Source: Sarcomyxa edulis (taxonomy: Eukaryota; Basidiomycota; Agaricomycetes; Agaricales; Mycenaceae). From it: a DNA stretch of 64,000 nt. The position numbers and the translations under genes were made by a program. The stretch spans positions 1,054,001 to 1,118,000 of the forward strand of contig QUOL01000010.1 in NCBI GenBank assembly GCA_009761415.1. The letters run 5' to 3'. This document shows, piece by piece, positions 44,868 through 57,702 of the stretch. Under the pieces are notes generated by a model, which searched no databases, had not been told where the DNA came from, and saw nothing but the letters and a program-made list of their open reading frames with translations. Position 1 is the stretch's first letter, and the number at the start of each line of letters is the position of its first letter.

Positions 44868-47800
44868 CTACTGTTGGAAAACAGACCTTGCCACCTGCCG
44901 CATAGGAACGGTTTCAGCAACAACTTGTTTTGACCAGCCATCGAGACTTACACTTTCGAGTAGCAGTGTAACTTCCGGTGCGATATGAATGAATTCCTTG
45001 TTCCAGAAATCGTATTTCGGGTTCCGAAGCAGTTCGATGAAGGTGACCATAGCACCCCACGGATGCGGCCGATGGACAATGAATCGCTCCAGCAAGACTT
45101 TGGTCATGACTTCTCTGAAGCGATCATCCTTCACCTCTAGGAAGAGATGCAGCAACAATGAGCTGAACCAGTGGGTGTGCGCATTAGGGTATCGCAAATG
45201 CAGCACCATAGAACTGAGCAGATGATGTTGACCTGCATATATTAGGTTTAGCTCAACAGGCATGCTTTGAAGAAGATTGATAGCACAAACCTTCCACATC
45301 CAAATTGGCAGCAAGATATTGTAAAGCCACGACGCCGGCGTCTGTGGAAACAAACAACGCAGAACCGCTTCTCGCCTTCGCTTGGGCAACTGATGAGACT
45401 CCAATGTACATGACCAGTGAATTGATCAAAGACAAGTTGTATGACTCCGCATCTGTTTCAGAGACGCCGGAAACTCTCAAACGATCTTTGAGAGAAGGGA
45501 GGAATGAAGGGGTTCCGCGATTGAGAAGATATTGATCCAGATAGGTGCGAAGATCTCCGCTCTTCAGACCTGAGGCGAAATCGGACAAGATCGGGGGAAT
45601 AGGGCCCATCTCTGGTATCGTGTCGAATTTTAGGCGAAGGTGAGGGTCAGGGAGAACAAGGGAAGGTGGGAAGGCGCTGAGAATGATATTACGGAGCTGT
45701 ATGCAGCGAGGGGGTATCACATCACATAGTGAGAAGTAATATTCGCTGAGGAACTCGGGGAAATCGTGTAGGAGGACAAGGAGAAGACGGAGAGCGCCGC
45801 GGTATAGATCCTTCGAAGCAAATTGAAGATCACCCTCTTTTAGGAAGGAGAAGAAGAATCTGAACAATGACAAGAGAAGTTTGTGGAACGCCGACCAACC
45901 CTAAAAACGCAATGAGCGTGTGCTAAAAGTAAGATGCTGTAAATTCATACCTCTCGATTCTCGTGAAGAAGCAGTTTGGGCATGAACAACCGATGGGAGA
46001 TAAGGCACATCCAGGAGAAGGAAAAGATGGGGAAATACGTCGGCTGAAGCATACTGAAAGTATCACTGTTGTTTCATGTCAGATATGAGCGAAATTTTCT
46101 GAATAATACATACTGCCTACCTTATAGCGATCAACAGGGGGAAGTATGCAGCACCTAAGTGCGTTTCCATGGCATGTAAATCATTGATAAGACTCGAAAA
46201 GAATCTGAAAAATGGTTTTTGTTGGAAGGCCAGGCCTTGCTCTTCGTGCAACTTCGCCAGGACGAGCACGAAGATGGAAAGAATCTTCGTCAAGTAGTGG
46301 ACCTTCGCTTGATCGTTGTTGATTCCAGAAGCATCTCCGTGGTACTTGATGATGTAAACGATCAACCTAGACATTGCGTCCAAAGCCTGGAAAGCATAGT
46401 CAAGATCGCCAGCAGCGACACACTTCATATAATTGTTGACGCTTGACTCCGCGCATACGCGGAAGAAGAGTCCAGAAACATCGTCCACTTTCAAGATACC
46501 TTGCTTGGTGAGCTGCGTGATGAAAGGAACGAACTGCTTTTCGGGGGAAGCAGATCTTTGGAAGATGTTCACCCATTGCTGGAACCAACCGTGCAACTTC
46601 TCCCGGAGTTCGTCTGTCTCGGGTTTGACAGACGGTTGGCGTATCTCTGGAGCGATCAAGGCAGGGCGCCTCACGACTCCGCGAAGATCATCTAATAGTC
46701 GTTTGACCCTAAATGATAGATAGTCAAAACAAAGTCTTAATCGGTAAGAAGGTGCTCACTCTTCATTGTTGATTCTGCCACCCTGCATGAGCTGCCCTAA
46801 AACCTCGATAGAATAGGCGAATTGATTCTGCGATGCGACAGGGGGCTCCCCAGATAGGCATTCCCGGATAAGCGAAGTAGTGAAATTCAACAAGCTTGGT
46901 CGGGGATCCAGGAACAGTATCTTCGCTAGCTGTTGATCTTGAAGACTTGGGTCTATCAAACCACTACGCAGCAGGGTGACTGTAACGGGGACATTGAATT
47001 TTCGCTGTTGAAACGAGCGGTCAGCAAGGAGGGAGATAAAAAACCGTTGAATATGTACTTCGTCTTCCGCGTAAAGCAACCAAGTTATGGCTTCTTTGGC
47101 AACATCGTCGAACGAATGGCACAGTTGATCTAACAAACCGACAAAAACTTCGCGTCCTAACTGAGAAGGTGTCTTGTAAAGCAATTGTACAATCTTCTGG
47201 GACATGAGCAATGGTGTGCGGTTCCGGTCGACTGCCTCGAGGGCAAGGATGAGAATTTGTCGGATCAGGTGACGGACATCGTGATTGAGAGGAAGAGCAG
47301 CGAGAGATTGAACCGGTAGTTGGATCATGACCGATTCCAAGCTCCGTGAAAGTACCTAGAAACATAGAGGATCAGGACCAACATGAGAGATAGAGTGAAG
47401 AGGTCTTACCCCAAAGCGATCCATAGCCTCCTCGTGAGTCAAAAAGTTTTGGCTTTGGGCTTGCTGGTCTGACACAGGGGAAGCAGCATATAGAGCAGGC
47501 GCCATGTGCTCGTTCCGAGTGAACGAAATCGTCGAGCTAGGTCTGCTAGTCATCCGTCTAGAATCCATACCTGTGAACAGAGCACGTTCAGATTCATGCA
47601 CATATATATCATGGAAGATGCCTACCAAAGTCCTCGTAGACAGCACCTTGTTGTGAGTAGAGTCCATTTGGCTTGATGCGGAGGGGCTCAGGAAGATTTA
47701 CCGAGAAATTCGAATGAGGAGCCGAAGGATCCCAGAAAGTCTGAGTGTTACGAGACTGCATTCATGACGTCAACAGAGGATTTGATACATTGAACACAAA

Positions 47801-50800
47801 TGAACTGACCTCGCGGTGGCGACGGCGCACTTCGTACGACGCGGCGAAGCCTTCATCAACATCAGATACAGCACGCTCCATGGCGGCTTTTTCGATTGCT
47901 GTGCAAGCAACATCTAGATTATCTGCGACAAGAATTTGTATGACTGATTCTGGGACCATCTGACAACAACGAGGGAATTAATGTTGTACGATTCGGATAG
48001 GCTTGTGGCACAAACCTCGAGGAAACCTGATTCAATGAAGTACTGTCGTAGATGGGTTGCGAGGTTGCTTTTAAGAGGTTCCTTGCAAGTGACCAAAGCA
48101 AGGCTACCAGCCAACTTCTGTGCCATCAAATGACCAGCCTTACGCAGCTTCTCTTCGTTAGGTTCAGTAGCGAAATCTTTCGCGACAAGTTCCCGAGTAG
48201 AGATACCGGCGATCGTGACCGATCTCTCAACGACGGGGAGAATAATCTATGGATATAATGTAAATTTATAAGGTAATGAATGCACTGAACCTTGCACTTA
48301 CCTCTCGCACCGCCCGGTCCACCGCTAATGCAACTGCTCGCTTGAAGGCATGGTTCACATGCAACGGGTTGAGTTGTGGGTTTATGTGAACATGAAGAGC
48401 TAGAGTCGCAAGTATGGCTTCAATATGAGCTCCAACTGCACGCTGTGAGTCCGATGGACTCGAAGGACCAAGGGCGAGCACTTGGGATTCTCCGCCGTTG
48501 ACCATCTGTGCAGAAGGGTCGTAGCCACCAATGGGAAGTGAATCGATGTCAGAGAAATATTCAGGCAGAGGGGGACCAGCCAACGAATCTGCCAATGGCC
48601 TGTTGCGCAAGACAGTGGTCGCTTCGACAGCATCGAGATCAATTTCGAGTCCTTTGCAAAGAACCTCTATTTCGAATTTCAGATTCAACTTGAGCTCCGC
48701 AAAATGATAAAGTTCAGCGAGGAGGCTGACTACAGCCATGAGCCATGGATTCGGGGGTTTGAACACTTTGGACTTGGCACAAGGCTCCAGCGTCTTGCAC
48801 ACGAAGGGAATTGCGACGATAAGTCTCCCGTTCTCGTATCCTTCGATAAGGAGGTCCTTGAACGACAAATTCTTGTGTTTGATAGGAGAGTCACGAGCCA
48901 AGGTGATAGTTCCCAACCAAGACGCAACGTTCTTCAGGATAGCACGCTCTGCACCCGACTGCATGGTCCTCTCCGAATTGAGCATCGAGGCAGACTTGAC
49001 GAAAGTTTCCTGGAGTATGAGCTTGGCAAGGCCTTGCTTGTCTAGGGCATCCAGAAAACGCAGATACAGATTGTGATTGTTGGGTTCGGTACTGATTCGC
49101 TGGTCGACAAGGTAATGGGCAAACCACCGTGAATAATCGTCCGGAAACTGTTCTTTCATCTCTGACAATTTGGAGTCGAAATTACTTGGAGCCAAATTGT
49201 TGACAATGAAAAGGATTTTATCGGAAAGCTCCTCTGGCGGCTCCTCGAGGGCACCTTCGATCTCATCGGGCTGGATGGCCGTAAAGACGGGTGCTGCAGG
49301 CTCAGCAGGCGGCAGGGGTTGCTGCTGTCCGGTGATCAGGCTATGGAGCTCGCCATTGGGACCACTACCATTTTCTCCCGCGTTGGCGAGGGCTCGATGG
49401 ATGATACCTGGCAGTTCCGGACGCGCCTCCATAAGGTGAGGAATCCGAAGCAGCGCTTGACACAAAGGCTGCCATTCGGCCAGCCTCATTTCGAACCGGG
49501 CAAGGGCTTGCGTGCCGAATCTGAACAAGTTGGTCTCCGGAGGGCAGTTCAGCGCATCGAGGATGTACCGGATAGCGATTCCGAGGGGAATGTAGTCGAC
49601 AAGTTGGTACTGGATGAGCGATCCAAAGAGGTACCCCGTCATGCCCAACTCGCGCGCCGGATAATAAGATTGGAAGAATTTATACTCGTCGAACAAGAAA
49701 TGAAGCATGCAAGAGAAGACTTCATGATCCCTGGGGTTGGTGGATGCTTTGTTCCGCTGCAGCATGGCTATGACCTCGTCGATGGTGGTGTTTTCGTCGT
49801 ACATTTGTTTGTAGATGCCATCTACCTCTGCTTCGATCTCAGGCGAGTACGTGACAACTGTAAAGCCGGGCTCGACGTCTGAGCCGGGGATCAGGCTCAT
49901 TAACCGGGGGTGAATTTGGAGGCAGGCGTTCCGAACTTCCATGCAGTATTCGACGTCACCATCTGCCATGATACTGGAGCTATATAGAGAAATTATGAGA
50001 CCACGCCAAGTGATGATCTACTGAATACGACGTACCTGTTTCGAAGAACCCGTAGGAAAATAGTGATCGTGTGGGGGCTTAGAGACATAGTGCGATTTTC
50101 GACAGCCGGATCCGACATTCTGGATACCTTTTCGCTTTCCATCTTTTGGTCCAAGAAAACGATGACGGCGTGGAGGAATTCGGGGCCATGATTGGAAACA
50201 TTATCAGCCAGCCATTTATCCAAGTTAAGATACTCCCGACGCGAAGCGAGAGCAGCAACGTCGAGCGCAAACACAAATGGTCTGACTTCAAGTAGAGATT
50301 CAAGAATCTGCACGTCACCATCAGCCCGACAAAACATATCTGAACTCAAAACCCAACTGACTTTAAGGTCCTGCGCCACATCCAAAATCCGCGTGATGTT
50401 AAGGGGGTTTTCCTCGTAGAAATCCCGGAAGGCGTTAGTAAGATAGGAGGGCTCGATTTGCCAGATTCGCATGAAGACGAGTTGATGATTAGGGTGTCCG
50501 GCCAAAAACATAGCGAGGAGTTTTCGTGAGTATTCCAGTCGTATCTCATTCCAATGCGGATCCTACGAGAGAAACGTCAGACGAACGCGTTCGAAAAAGC
50601 GTGGCAAAATCTGCTCACCGGTACTTGCAGCAAACCCATGTGAACCAATTCTGCGCTAATCTTAATAGCTTTATCCAACATTTCTCGGACGCAGTTCCGG
50701 ATATCGACAGATTCTGAATCCGCCAATCGCACGAGGACCTCGAATAGATCGAGTGAATTCCAAGTATGACCTTGGACGTTCGCCGCCAACGATTTGATGG

Positions 50801-52440
50801 TTGGGCTGGCTATGGACACGTCATCTACCGTGACAATTCTTCGCCCCGGTAGGTGGACAAAGTTGAAAGTATCGGCAGGGAGAGAGAGAAGAGCATCAAG
50901 AAGGCGAAGCTGATAGAGCGGATTTGACCACACTTCCCAGAAACCGGTCACCGCGTGGGGTTCGGCTTCACGAGGGCAATTGAGAAGAATGGCGATCAAG
51001 AGCTTCAAAGTAGCTGTATCCACTCCATGCCTGTCTGGCCAGTCAAATGCTTTTATGACGCTGGGCCAATTTAGGTTGACACGCTAAGAAAAGGAGTTAC
51101 GACATGAATAAGAAAAAAGGACTCCGCAAGAGATTTAAAAAATGCTTACGAAGCTACTCAAAGCCCTCACTAACGAGCCCGCATCACACATCGGCGTTCC
51201 CTCCGCAGCAAGGCGGCCCAAAGTCGACATGATCTCCACTACCTGGGCATCACGAGGAGGATTGGCATCTGATATCCCGAATCGTACAAGAAGAGCTCGG
51301 ACAGTATCGGGATCACTGGTGATATCTGGACCTAGTTGGATCAAGGTTTGTACCAACGACGTGCCAGGAGGGAGACTAGAAGAAAGACTCGAGTCAGAAG
51401 AGTAACAAATCTTAACACTTTGTTTTGCATACCTGAGGGTTGGGAAGATACGATGGAGTATGGGTGCTACAGTATCATTCCCGTACTTTGTCTGAGCAGC
51501 GACGATGAGCGCCTGTCTTTGGTTTGCATCGAGGGTGGGAGAGTCTGATGGGGGGTCGGAGAGAAGATTGGACATCAATTTTGCCACCTGGTTAGGCGAC
51601 AAATCGGCGTGGTCAAAGGATGGATTATGACAGAGAGACAGAACAGCGTTCTCGAAATCTAAGCGAATGATAGTCGCAGCTTGAGTCGCTAAATCTTTTC
51701 GGGTTGGGGCGGACACGATGGAGGCTGCGAGGACGAGTCTCTCGAGAGGACGAAGGCCGATTCTATCAGCAAATCGAACTAGATCGAAGTGCCTGAATAT
51801 GTCGCCTTCCCCCTTGTCTATTCCATCTCTGAAACGGTCTGCAAGAAACGGGTCGCGTGCGAGGCGTTGGGTTTCTTGGACGAGAAGACGAAAAGTCAAC
51901 GAGGTGGATGTGTCGAACGCTGTAGGAGCAGCAGCAGAAGCCAAACGCGCTTGAGAATGAACTATGAGGCGTCGGATGAAATGGAGGTATGTGTCTATTC
52001 CATGCTGCTCTGAAAGCTACGCAGAAGCAAAAAATGCGCGGTCAACGAGGTACGTGAGAAATTGAAGGGATTGAAATGGGAGAAAAAGAGGAGGATATGG
52101 GACTTACTGAGCGGATTTCGATTTGGTTTCTGTCAAAGTTGTCTTCTGTGAGGGTTGAGAGAAGGAAGACGATTTGTGCTTTGACTATAGTATGGATGTT
52201 TGTATTTGGGGGATTATCCATATTCGACGACCTGGAGGGGGTCAGCGACCGTCGAGAGATGGAACCAAGACCAGTCGCCGTTTTGAATGATGTGGAAGAT
52301 GGGTAAAAACTAGAAGAAAGAGGAGCAAGACCGCCTCCAACACCAAGTATCTGAGCGGAAGTGTAGAGTGGTGCCGACTTCTCAGAAACAGACGCTTCAG
52401 TTTGCGTGTCACTCAGCTGAAACTCCGATTCAATTTTCAT
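44868..52440 (-). CDS. NOT1: CCR4-NOT complex scaffold subunit NOT1
   Basis: NOT1 is the roughly 2000-residue scaffold of the CCR4-NOT deadenylase complex, needed for bulk mRNA decay. From the N-terminus (high coordinates) one reads IHTIVKAQIVFLLSTLTEDN and TYLHFIRRLIVHSQARLASA, then HEAT repeats through 50 kb. The TTP-binding domain (about 49970-49400) shows VFSCMLHFLFDEYKFFQSYY and PLGIAIRYILDAL. The CAF1-binding MIF4G domain (about 49230-48650) shows DKILFIVNNLAPSNFDSKLS and WFAHYLVDQRISTEPNNHNL. DUF3819 follows (HINPQLNPLHVNHAFKRAVA). The C-terminal Not1 domain (about 46670-44868) has FSWMCLISHRLFMPKLLL-type text, LLVLLHDFPEFLSEYYFSLC and NIILSAFPPSLVLPDPH. About 2100 residues and many short introns. 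Start could be 52440 or the internal ATG at 52221 (MDNPPNTN). Only 37 bp separate the first from the stop of the upstream gene. Confidence 0.93.
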
Positions 52441-52477
52441 GACTCGCAATCCAATTGGTGCCCGCTGGCGTGTATAT

Positions 52478-54989
52478 TCAAATCGTAGATATCCCAAAAA
52501 TTATAAAAGGACACAAGGAAACAACCAGGATCGACATGGCAAGAGTAACAAATGTGCACTGGAACAAGAACGGAATAGACGCCTCCAACGACCCACTCGA
52601 CGAATCACCCCCATTCGTTCCTGACGTGTTCACCTTCGTGAGAACGTTGCCACATATCCCAGAGCCTGCGAGGACCTCAGAGGGTACCAGGATGACGGGG
52701 ACACCCCCTTTGGTGTATTCGACCTCCATGTACCCGTTGGCGCCTACGGCCCATTGGACGCAGGTTAGAATGCTATATTGCACAATCAGCGTCATGGCAA
52801 ACGTCCATACTTGAATAAGCTCACTTGGTAGTAGAAGTGCTGGATTCGTACGGCGAGTGCACTGCTATAGTCGTCCCGTTCTGCGGCTACACAGGGGTTT
52901 GAACTCCAAATGTTTGAAGACGGAAAAGAATAAGCTTACTGGGGAACCGATGTTGGTGATGACGGAAATAATGTTGCCTTTGATCATAGCAATGCCATAC
53001 GGGCTCGAGGTCAATATCTCTGTTGACTGTTGCAGCCAATCTGTAGTACTAATCAAAAAGTTGCGTAGCTAGGCATAAAGTGTTAGATCCAGAAAAATCT
53101 GCTCTGGGATGGTCTTACCTGGTTGAGAATCGCAATAAGCCCATAAGCTTCTCCCTTGTTGTAATTCGAAGACCACAATGGTTCACGGTTGAACTGTACG
53201 ACAACACAAAGTCAAATAAAGCTCGGACGTTCCGTCAAGTGCGCTTACAGGATCTCCACTGCCACTGAATGACTGCTCTTGGCCGTAGTAGACAATTGGA
53301 ATACCATCTGACATAAAGTTAAACACCATGGCATTGCTAGACAACGCGTCAAAGTCAGCACCTTTCCACTAGATGACGGGAGATACTCACTAGAGACTTT
53401 GGGGATCCACCGATATATTGTGCCATCGAGGTAGATCCTGATTTTCTAGAAAATTTCCGAGTAGACCAACGTCCTATGATATTCCCGAGAATTAAGTCAA
53501 ATCTAGGTGAATTTGACAACGCCACTGAACTAACCTGGAATTTAGCTTTAGACTGCTGCATGACGTCTATGAGAGCGCTCATGTTCTGCGGACCGGGTAT
53601 CATGAACGCTTCAACAAGAGCTGTGTATGTTGGGAAGTTGAGAATCGAGTCGAGGGCGTTGGTTCCTTGGTATATAGCGGCGTCACTATGATATTTGTGT
53701 ATTGTCAGTGCAGAAGCGCGTAAGTGGAAGATGTGAGCACTGACTCGACAGCTAGCCCGCCGAATACTTCGCCAATGCAGAAGACACCGGCTTTGCCACA
53801 GAATTGAGGCCAAAAATCGATATTAACATGTCTAGAGAAGACGCGACGATCATGAGTCAGGGACGACTGATTCCATCGGGATAAAAGACTTACTTGGCCG
53901 CTATAGTATTCAAGATAAAGTCAGTGAGATAGAACATATCTTTGGAGACAAAGAGCAGCCTACCATCAATTCTAAGCCCATCGATATCGTACTCTTGTAC
54001 CAAATCAGCTACCCAGTCCTGGTATGCCGAAACAACGTCAGGATCCTGAGTGTTTACATCAGGTAGAGGCACTTTGGTGTCTCCGAGCCAGCAGTTTTGT
54101 TCGGATGACGTGTTACCCCATTGTATTGGGCAGTATGGGTGGTATTGTGACTGTAGGGGATTCGTATCAACAGAAATTAGGAACAAGTAAGTAACACTAA
54201 CCGCCTCTTTGAACATGTATTGGGACCAATCCGGCGTTATGGTCGTGGACATCACATTGTTTACTACCACGTCCACCATAAGATACCTATACAGGTCTCA
54301 GAATTTTGGGGGGTGTTGACTATGGTGCCACAATACGTACATATTCCGCTTGTGTAACTCTGCAGAAAGAGCCTTGAGATCGTCTGATGTGCCAAATCTA
54401 TCATTGAGCTGTGTGGCGTCTGCTATCCAATAGCCATGATACGCGTCGCCATAGGCCGACCGGGGGCCTTGGTAATTTTGGTTGACGGGAGATATCCAAA
54501 CTATCAAAGGCGTGTGGTTCAGTCACGCGATGCGGCAAGTAGGCGGCAAGGGAATTGAACAGAAGGAAGGACGACTCACCGGCGGTGAAGCCAGCATCCT
54601 GAACGTAATCTAGGTTTTCGCGGATACTATTTGAATTCCAACGGTAAGGCTTATTTTATTTTGGGATATTGGGGAATGGTGGGCAAGTACGCACGTATTC
54701 CAGGTACCACCGCACCATGTCTGTTCACCTGGGTCGCAGGCGTCCAGGTCAGCACCGTCAGGGAGAGCGTATCGATCTGTGATTATCCTGCACAAAGCGG
54801 TATTCAATTAAATGAGGTCCGTAACGCGAGCGGGACAGGAACAGGCGGGGATGTGGAAACGAACAACGGCGGGGAAACTTACTGGTATATGGACCTGCCT
54901 CTCCAATCCTCTGCAGTGGCGGCGTAGATAGGGTGTAGATATAAGCATGTCGATATGAAGCTGAAGAGCAAGGCGGGTGGGGGAAACAT
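52478..54989 (-). CDS. GPI-anchored GH13 alpha-amylase-like enzyme (Agt/AmyD type)
   Basis: A glycoside hydrolase family 13 protein. The ATG at 54989 gives [20 protein letters not shown], a signal peptide, then [20 protein letters not shown] and [10 protein letters not shown], typical of fungal amylases. Later blocks are GFTAVWISPV, AYHGYW, VDVVVNN (region I), [12 protein letters not shown] with the Asp nucleophile (region II), CIGEVFGG with the Glu acid/base (region III) and [11 protein letters not shown] with the third Asp (region IV). The usual His residues of regions I (NH) and IV (HD) are Asn and Gln here, as reported for Aspergillus Agt glucanotransferases. The C-terminus is [11 protein letters not shown] followed by a long hydrophobic tail, a GPI-attachment signal. 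The protein probably works at the cell wall or membrane on alpha-glucan. About 12 introns and 590 residues. Confidence 0.88.
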
Positions 54990-55684
54990 TGGAATACGTC
55001 CTGTAGACGAGTCGCGAGTGAAGATGCGTGCGGGGTAAAAAAGAGCGTGCTTCCAGCTAGGGGCTGAGGTAGAAGCTAATCACTACTGCAAAGCGGAAAT
55101 AGGAGGACTCCAGAATTGTGAAGAGAGAGAAGAGCGAGAAATAAGGTGATCAAGTTCCGCGTTCCAGCTAGTACCGATCGGTGAGCCGTATTTTCTGTGC
55201 ATTGACCTCGGAAACAGACCATCACAAGAACCAAGTGGGCAGCCAAATTACGGTAATGGGTACAAGCTCAAGAGCATATCAGCGAGATATAGTCAATCTC
55301 TTCGAGGCAAAGTTCGAGGCACCGAGTCGTTGGCAAGTACGTGAAGGTCAACTTTAAACCCAACCAAAAAACAACGTTAAAATTTGGTCAAAATCTTGCT
55401 CGAGGTCCAGTATCGATGCTCGTTTCCTGCCTTGCCTCCATGTCGGTATATTCGAAAGCAACAAAGCCAAAAACCTGAACTTGATCAACAGCAAAAGAGG
55501 AGATGGATGATGGTGAAGCGTGGGTGCAACTTTGAAGTATGAGCTTGGCAGGGCAATATGGGGAACGGCACCAAAATTATTTCCACGTGGCACATTTCCA
55601 CGACGCGTCGCTCGACGCCGACCGCGCCAACTCAACTCGGTCTGCTGCGAGCAACTGCGGACAACCATACTCGTCCTCCACAAC
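54990..55684. promoter_or_regulatory. Divergent intergenic region, amylase-like gene / sugar transporter
   Basis: This 695-bp spacer lies between two divergent genes of carbohydrate metabolism and could coordinate them. No clear TATA or binding motif was identified. An open frame on the + strand (55520-55777) runs into the first exon of the transporter, so the transporter start may lie further upstream. Confidence 0.45.
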
Positions 55685-57540
55685 ATGCATGGCCAATCTT
55701 TTACAAAATATGGATGGTCGGTCTGTATATGGGTCCTAGTCGTCTCATTCCAAGTTCGTGCCCAAGTTTATCGATGAATATCCATCCACTAAGGTGCTAT
55801 CAATATCTAGTATGGATATCATACATCCGTCCTCAACCAAATCCAAGCAGTCATCACCTGCAAGCATGTAATTCCCAAAGCCTACCTCTACGGTCTTCCT
55901 ACCTGCATCCCCATGTCCGATCTAACTTTCTCGTTCATTACTGCTGTCTTCACCGTCGGGGGCCTCTCGGGAAGCTTGTGCGCAAATTTGGTCATGGACA
56001 AGTGGGGTAGGAAGGGCGCTACAAAGGCTAGTGGAGTTCTCATTGGTATGGGCTCCTTGATGATGGCCATAAGTAGCTCAGTGGGCATATTGGGTCTCGG
56101 CAGGTGAGTAGTCCAGATGCACCTGACTAGAAGCAGGATTAAACTCGAGCAGGTTTTTTGCTGGTCTAGGGTCCGGCATAGGGCTTTGCGTAGGGCCTAT
56201 ATACCTCTCCGAAATAGCTCCAACGAGAATAAGTGGGAGCGTTGGTGCGTCTAATTGACCTAGTCTCAGGGGTGCACCTAATAACGTGAGATGTAGGCGT
56301 CCTTACCCAACTCGCAATAGTTTTGGGCATAATGACAACCCAATCTCTCGGCCTTCAATTCTCTACACCCGCTCAGTGGCGTTTTGTCTTTTTCCTCTCT
56401 TCTGCCTTCTCTGTAATACACTTTGTAACAAGCGCCGCTATCGTCGAATCCCCTGCATGGCTGCGTGGGAAGGGCCCTGGTCCTGGAGCAGCAGAGGAGA
56501 GAGTAAGGGTTGCTAAACAGCTTTGGGGAGAAGCTACCGCTTCATTAGACTCGGAGGACGTCGAAGCTGACCCTCTACTCTTCGACGAAGCCGAAGTGCG
56601 ACGAGAAGAAGCACATGGATTACCTTCTATCTCCGTTCCCGAACTCTTCAAGTCCCGGGATCTCCGAAAGCCGTTGCTTATTGTTTCTTTGGCCATGGTG
56701 TCGCAACAACTATCTGGTGCGTTCATCGCCACCCATATTGGATTTTTTGTATACTAATTTTCCTTAGGTATAAATGCGGTACTCTACTATAGCAATGACA
56801 TCCTATCCAAATCGTTGCCCGACTTTGCACCATATGTGTCTCTTGGTATCACCATCGTCAACGTCCTGATGACGTTCCCACCTATCATCCTCATCGAGGT
56901 CCGTTACTTTCAGCATTGTCTTCCTACGATTTACTAATTGAAGAACCACAGCGCATGGGTCGCCGACAGCTTCTGACCATATCGACACTAGGTGCCTTAG
57001 GGTCACTCTTCCTAGTCGGTTTGGGTCTAGATACTGGCTTCGTCACTATATCCAGTGTGGCTATAATGACATTTGTAACGCACGTGTCTCTTTCCTTGAT
57101 CCCCAATCCTTTATTCTGTCTGTCTTCTCACTGAACTTTCTTCACACAGATCCTTTGCAGTAGGTCTAGGACCTATTCCCTTCGTAATGATTCCAGAGGT
57201 ATCGCCATATCATGTACGCCCCGTCCGATTGTATCAGTGGCATGGGACTCACATCTCACATCTCTCTCCTTTGGTAATCATAGGCTGTATCAGCTCTATC
57301 ATCCGTAGCACTTTCTCTCAACTGTACGTCCACCTTTCTACCGCTCATTAGTATCGTAATTTTTGACTAAGACACGACACGCATCAAGGGATAGCGAACT
57401 TCACAGTTGGTCTCATATTTCTACCTCTACGCAACTTCCTCGCCCACGGAGACGTGCAGAAAGAAGGGAGAGTGTTTTATGTGTTTGCCACCGTTCTATT
57501 TTTGACTACTTTCGGGTTATCGAAAGTTTACAAAGGATAG
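55685..57540 (+). CDS. MFS sugar transporter
   Basis: A 12-TM major facilitator of the sugar porter family. The first exon ends in TM1 (SVCIWVLVVSFQ) and continues after splicing with YGYHTSVLNQIQAVI. Family signatures are present: MDKWGRKGATKASG (loop 2-3 D-x-x-GR-[RK]), GRFFAGLGSGIGLCVGPIYL and SEIAPTRISGSVGVLTQL, then MVSQQLSGINAVLYYSNDIL (QQxSG-INxxxYYS), LIERMGRRQLL and GLGPIPFVMIPEVSPYHA. The C-terminal part has LSSVALSLNWIANFTVGLIF and ends LSKVYKG. About ten exons, 450 residues. The sequence style is closer to the yeast Vps73/Ydl199c branch than to hexose Hxt proteins; the substrate is unknown. One intron (57080-57149) appears to use a GC donor. The start at 55685 (MHGQSFTKYGW) is the nearest ATG, but an upstream coding exon is possible. 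Confidence 0.88.
57080..57149 (+). other. Putative GC-AG intron in the MFS transporter gene
   Basis: Removal of 70 bp with donor gcacgt and acceptor acacag joins TFVT to SFAVGLGPIPF, the conserved MFS text. GT donors nearby give the wrong phase. The donor deviates from gcaagt, so support is moderate. Confidence 0.6.
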
Positions 57541-57702
57541 TGCGTATAATTGTTCGTTGGCCGCGGTAGATATGACTAGACACGGATGCGGTCGCGGTGG
57601 GTAGACGTAGGATGCTACATACTTGCAACACTATAATGTTTTCCGTGCGTTTACTTATTCGGCGTAAAAATTGTATTTGTACATACAGGAAAATGGAGGA
57701 CT

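Noticed and set aside
54990..57540. Amylase-like gene plus MFS transporter as a starch-utilisation cluster
   Set aside because: The enzyme looks like a wall-associated transglycosylase, the transporter substrate is unknown and no regulator or second enzyme is adjacent.
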